Part shown: piece by piece, positions 13,641-15,024 of the stretch | How the letters are laid out: the number at the start of each line of letters is the position of its first letter | How positions within the stretch are numbered: the first letter of the stretch is position 1 | NCBI GenBank assembly: GCA_902795255.1 | Contig: CADBKS010000053.1 | Span: 1-15,024 of the forward strand | Reading direction: 5' to 3' | Length of the DNA: 15,024 nt | Source: an uncultured Chloroflexota bacterium | Lineage (GTDB): Bacteria > Chloroflexota > Anaerolineae > Anaerolineales > Anaerolineaceae | The notes under the pieces: generated by a model | Database searches by the model: none | Seen by the model: only the letters and a program-made list of their open reading frames with translations | Told to the model about the DNA's origin: nothing | Made by a program: the position numbers and the translations under genes

Positions 13641-14241
13641 TGTGGCGCGGTCCGTGGGAAAGCGGTCTGCGCTTGGAGGCGCTCCGGCTGTTGGGTCTGT
13701 ACGGGCCGGGATGCACCAGCAGGCCGAACACGAATATCAGCGCTCTCGAATGGCAGATAATGAACACCATGAGGAGACGCCGGAAGACGCTTTGGATATG
13801 CCGGCAGCTGTCGAGGCAGAAATACCGCCTGTTGAAGAAGAAGACGACGAGGTCGTCGCAGACGTTGCAGACGGGGAAGCGGAGATCGCACCGGAAGAAG
13901 AGATCCTCGAAGACGTGGCGGACCCTGAGGCCGCTGAGAACGAAGAGGAGGAGGATGAAAGCGGCCAGCTGCCGGTAGCCGGTAGCCAGTTGGCAAACGG
14001 TGACGCTTCGCGTCTTTCTGACGGGCGGGCGCAGCTTGCTTACGGGGAAGAGGCGCTCCCGGTCCTTGATCCGGTGACGGGCGGGAACGGTACGGACGGC
14101 TCGGCGGAGCTGGTTTATGATCCGGGCGACGGGTCCGTGAAGGAAATTCAAGAGCCTCTGCCGGGTATGGAACGGCTGGGCGTTCTGCCCTTCATTCCTT
14201 CGATTGAAAATCCGTCGGCGAACGTTCCGGCCGGCGAATAG
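13612..14241 (+). CDS. Highly acidic low-complexity protein, unknown function
   Basis: 209 residues from ATG 13612, inside the preceding gene; another ATG is at 13618 and weak purine-rich sequence lies about 8 bases upstream. The N-terminus is basic (MSMIRKLMRNVARSVGKRS), the middle (about 53-117) is extremely rich in Glu, Asp, Ala and Pro, and the C-terminal part is Gly/Pro/Leu-rich without clear fold. No catalytic motif is visible. The polar two-charge design resembles phage scaffolding or decoration proteins, and it sits after the capsid and holin-like genes, but this is inference. The codons for about 118-135 carry a heptamer repeat and a CGC-TTC-GCG hairpin also found at 14606-14690, so part of the C-terminal half may derive from an inserted repeat. 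Confidence 0.6.
   Translation: MSMIRKLMRNVARSVGKRSALGGAPAVGSVRAGMHQQAEHEYQRSRMADNEHHEETPEDALDMPAAVEAEIPPVEEEDDEVVADVADGEAEIAPEEEILEDVADPEAAENEEEEDESGQLPVAGSQLANGDASRLSDGRAQLAYGEEALPVLDPVTGGNGTDGSAELVYDPGDGSVKEIQEPLPGMERLGVLPFIPSIENPSANVPAGE
13965..14014 (+). repeat. Heptamer tandem repeat with terminal hairpin, copy 1 (inside a gene)
   Basis: Four adjacent heptamers CCAGCTG, CCGGTAG, CCGGTAG, CCAGTTG (13965-13992) are followed by GCAAACGGT and the hairpin GACGC-TTC-GCGTC (14002-14014). The order and the GGTGnCGCTTCGCG end match copy 2 at 14606-14690. Confidence 0.6.
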
Positions 14242-14251
14242 TTTAGAACGT

Positions 14252-14274
14252 CGTGGCCATGTGGGCCGCGTTTT
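14252..14274 (+). terminator. Possible terminator after the acidic protein gene
   Basis: CGTGGCC (14252-14258) pairs with GGCCGCG (14264-14270, one G-T pair) around loop ATGTG, followed by TTTT. It lies 10 bases after the stop codon. Confidence 0.5.
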
Positions 14275-14323
14275 ACAGCTGCATGTACTTTTCAGCACAC
14301 CATCGACTTTTCCATAGACTCTC

Positions 14324-14353
14324 GGGGACGGCGCAGCTGCGTCCCCTTCTTTT
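14324..14353 (+). terminator. Rho-independent terminator
   Basis: GGGGACG (14324-14330) pairs with CGTCCCC (14340-14346) and TTCTTTT follows. It is the stronger of two hairpins that could end the capsid/holin-like/acidic-protein transcript. A further CCGGCT-CTG-AGCCGG hairpin follows at 14357-14371 without a T tract. Confidence 0.65.
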
Positions 14354-14371
14354 CAACCGGCTCTGAGCCGG

Positions 14372-14605
14372 AATCATTTATCGGGCGTGGGTCCGGCCGG
14401 CGAGCGTCTTTTCCCTCTCTCACTTTTGGGCGCGCGTAACGGATATATGGGCCGGGTGCCGCGGAAATCTTACAGCAGGGAAACCTGTACCGGGGCGGAA
14501 AGAAAGGAAAAATCCCTTTGCTATGAATCTTCTTTTACCGAAGACATTGTCGAATGGAAGCATGCCGCGGGCGTCCCGGCGCGGCGCGCTCCCCTTTTGG
14601 GGAGA
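14372..14605. other. GC-rich stretch with small hairpins, no supported gene
   Basis: A GTG-started 74-codon frame crosses this stretch (14387-14611) but has no ribosome binding site and no recognisable domain. Short hairpins are present: CAGG-GAAA-CCTG with a GNRA-type loop (about 14475-14486), AAAGG-CCTTT (about 14506-14522) and CTCCCC-TTTT-GGGGAG (14589-14604). It may be a structured RNA or part of the repeat element that follows. Confidence 0.3.
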
Positions 14606-14690
14606 GAGTGAAGAGTGAAGTGTGAAGAGCTTCGTTTAGAGTGAAGAGTGAAGAGTGAAGAGTGAAGTTAAATAGGTGTCGCTTCGCGAC
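14606..14690 (+). repeat. Heptamer tandem repeat with terminal hairpin, copy 2 (intergenic)
   Basis: GAGTGAA occurs twice from 14606, then a variant GTGTGAA and an interruption, then four exact units from 14639 to 14666. After GTTAAATAGGT comes the hairpin GTCGC-TTC-GCGAC (14678-14690). It has the same plan as copy 1 but a different heptamer. Confidence 0.75.
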
Positions 14691-14715
14691 GATCTATATT
14701 GGGGGAATGTGGGAA

Positions 14716-14943
14716 ATGAATAAATCTGAAGCAATGAATTTTAATAGCGGGAAAGATGACTGGCGGACACCGCCTGAGTTGTTCGCAGAACTTGATGCGG
14801 TTTATCATTTCACACTTGATCCTTGTTCGACGCATGAAAATGCTTTATGTAAAAAGCATTATACGAAAGAAGAAGACGGATTAATTCAGAGTTGGGGCGG
14901 GGAAACGGTGTTTATGAATCCGCCTTTATCTTTAGCTGCATAA
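14716..14943 (+). pseudogene. Phage-type DNA N-6-adenine methyltransferase, truncated at the NPP motif
   Basis: 75 residues from ATG 14716 with GGGGGA about 9 bases upstream. DDWRTPPELFAELDAVYHFTLDPC (14-37), then KKHYTKEEDGLIQSWGG and FMNPP, match the N-terminal half of phage Dam-type adenine methyltransferases, in which NPPY is the catalytic motif. Here NPP is followed by LSLAA and a stop, so the tyrosine and about half of the usual 150-180 residues are missing. The protein should be inactive. The DNA from about 14693 on is clearly richer in A and T than the rest of the window, which points to separate transfer. The break at NPP may mark an insertion or deletion junction. Confidence 0.75.
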
Positions 14944-15024
14944 ATGTATATTTTTCAAACTATGGTCACCCCTATCGATATATCTCATAATTATTCCTTC
15001 GATTGTGAGAATCCTTTTATGGAT
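14944..15024 (+). other. AT-rich DNA beyond the methyltransferase break
   Basis: A plus-strand frame opens at ATG 14944, right after the TAA, and runs 27 codons to the window edge, but has no ribosome binding site. A minus-strand frame also enters from the right edge and stops near 14938. Neither is recognisable. The stretch may be the end of an inserted element. Confidence 0.25.

Noticed and set aside
14387..14611. GTG-started 74-codon frame between the terminators and the heptamer array
   Set aside because: No ribosome binding site and no family; it runs into the tandem repeat. It is treated as noncoding or repeat-derived DNA.
14606..14690. Heptamer array considered as a CRISPR array
   Set aside because: The 7-base units are directly adjacent with no unique spacers, so it is not CRISPR.

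Overview
The window reads as a chromosomal segment of a Gram-positive bacterium, most likely a Clostridia-type Bacillota. The pointers are a class D-like sortase, a DegV fatty-acid-binding protein, a DhaS-like TetR regulator, a DUF5662 protein, strong GGAGG ribosome binding sites, use of TTG and GTG starts, and moderately high GC. No rRNA, tRNA, CRISPR array, integrase or transposase is visible.

Positions 1-4474 hold the tail of one gene and then a tightly packed plus-strand cluster for the cell envelope: a DPM1-like GT2 glycosyltransferase, a small polytopic membrane protein, a GtrA-like flippase-type protein, a sortase, a small single-pass protein, a class V aminotransferase-fold protein that has lost its PLP lysine, and a membrane-anchored protein. 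Several of these genes overlap at their ends, so they probably form one operon. The likely theme is polyprenyl-linked sugar transfer plus sortase-dependent surface assembly. Positions 4493-6544 hold a small conserved gene, a DhaS-like TetR regulator and a DegV gene. A near-identical 17-bp motif lies in both the tetR and degV promoter regions. Positions 6546-9579 are on the minus strand: priA, then an acidic membrane protein. Positions 9659-10557 are on the plus strand: the YceD/DUF177 gene, without the usual rpmF behind it, and an unknown small gene. Positions 10582-11106 carry a DUF5662 gene on the minus strand.

From 11199 onward the content is accessory. A 644-residue fusion of a prohead-protease-like domain, a helical linker and an HK97/Mu gpT-like major capsid domain stands alone among host genes, with no terminase, portal or tail genes in view. 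It is followed by a holin-like membrane protein and a very acidic protein. The untranslated leaders of the capsid and holin-like genes can both fold into mutually exclusive hairpins. A family of heptamer tandem repeats, each set ending in a CGC-TTC-GCG hairpin, occurs twice: once inside the acidic protein gene and once between genes. The window ends in AT-rich DNA with a phage-type adenine methyltransferase cut off at its NPP motif.

The best candidates for something undescribed are the stand-alone protease-capsid cassette with its switch-like leaders, the lysine-less aminotransferase inside the sortase/GtrA operon, the heptamer-hairpin repeat family, and the shared motif linking the DhaS-like regulator to DegV.
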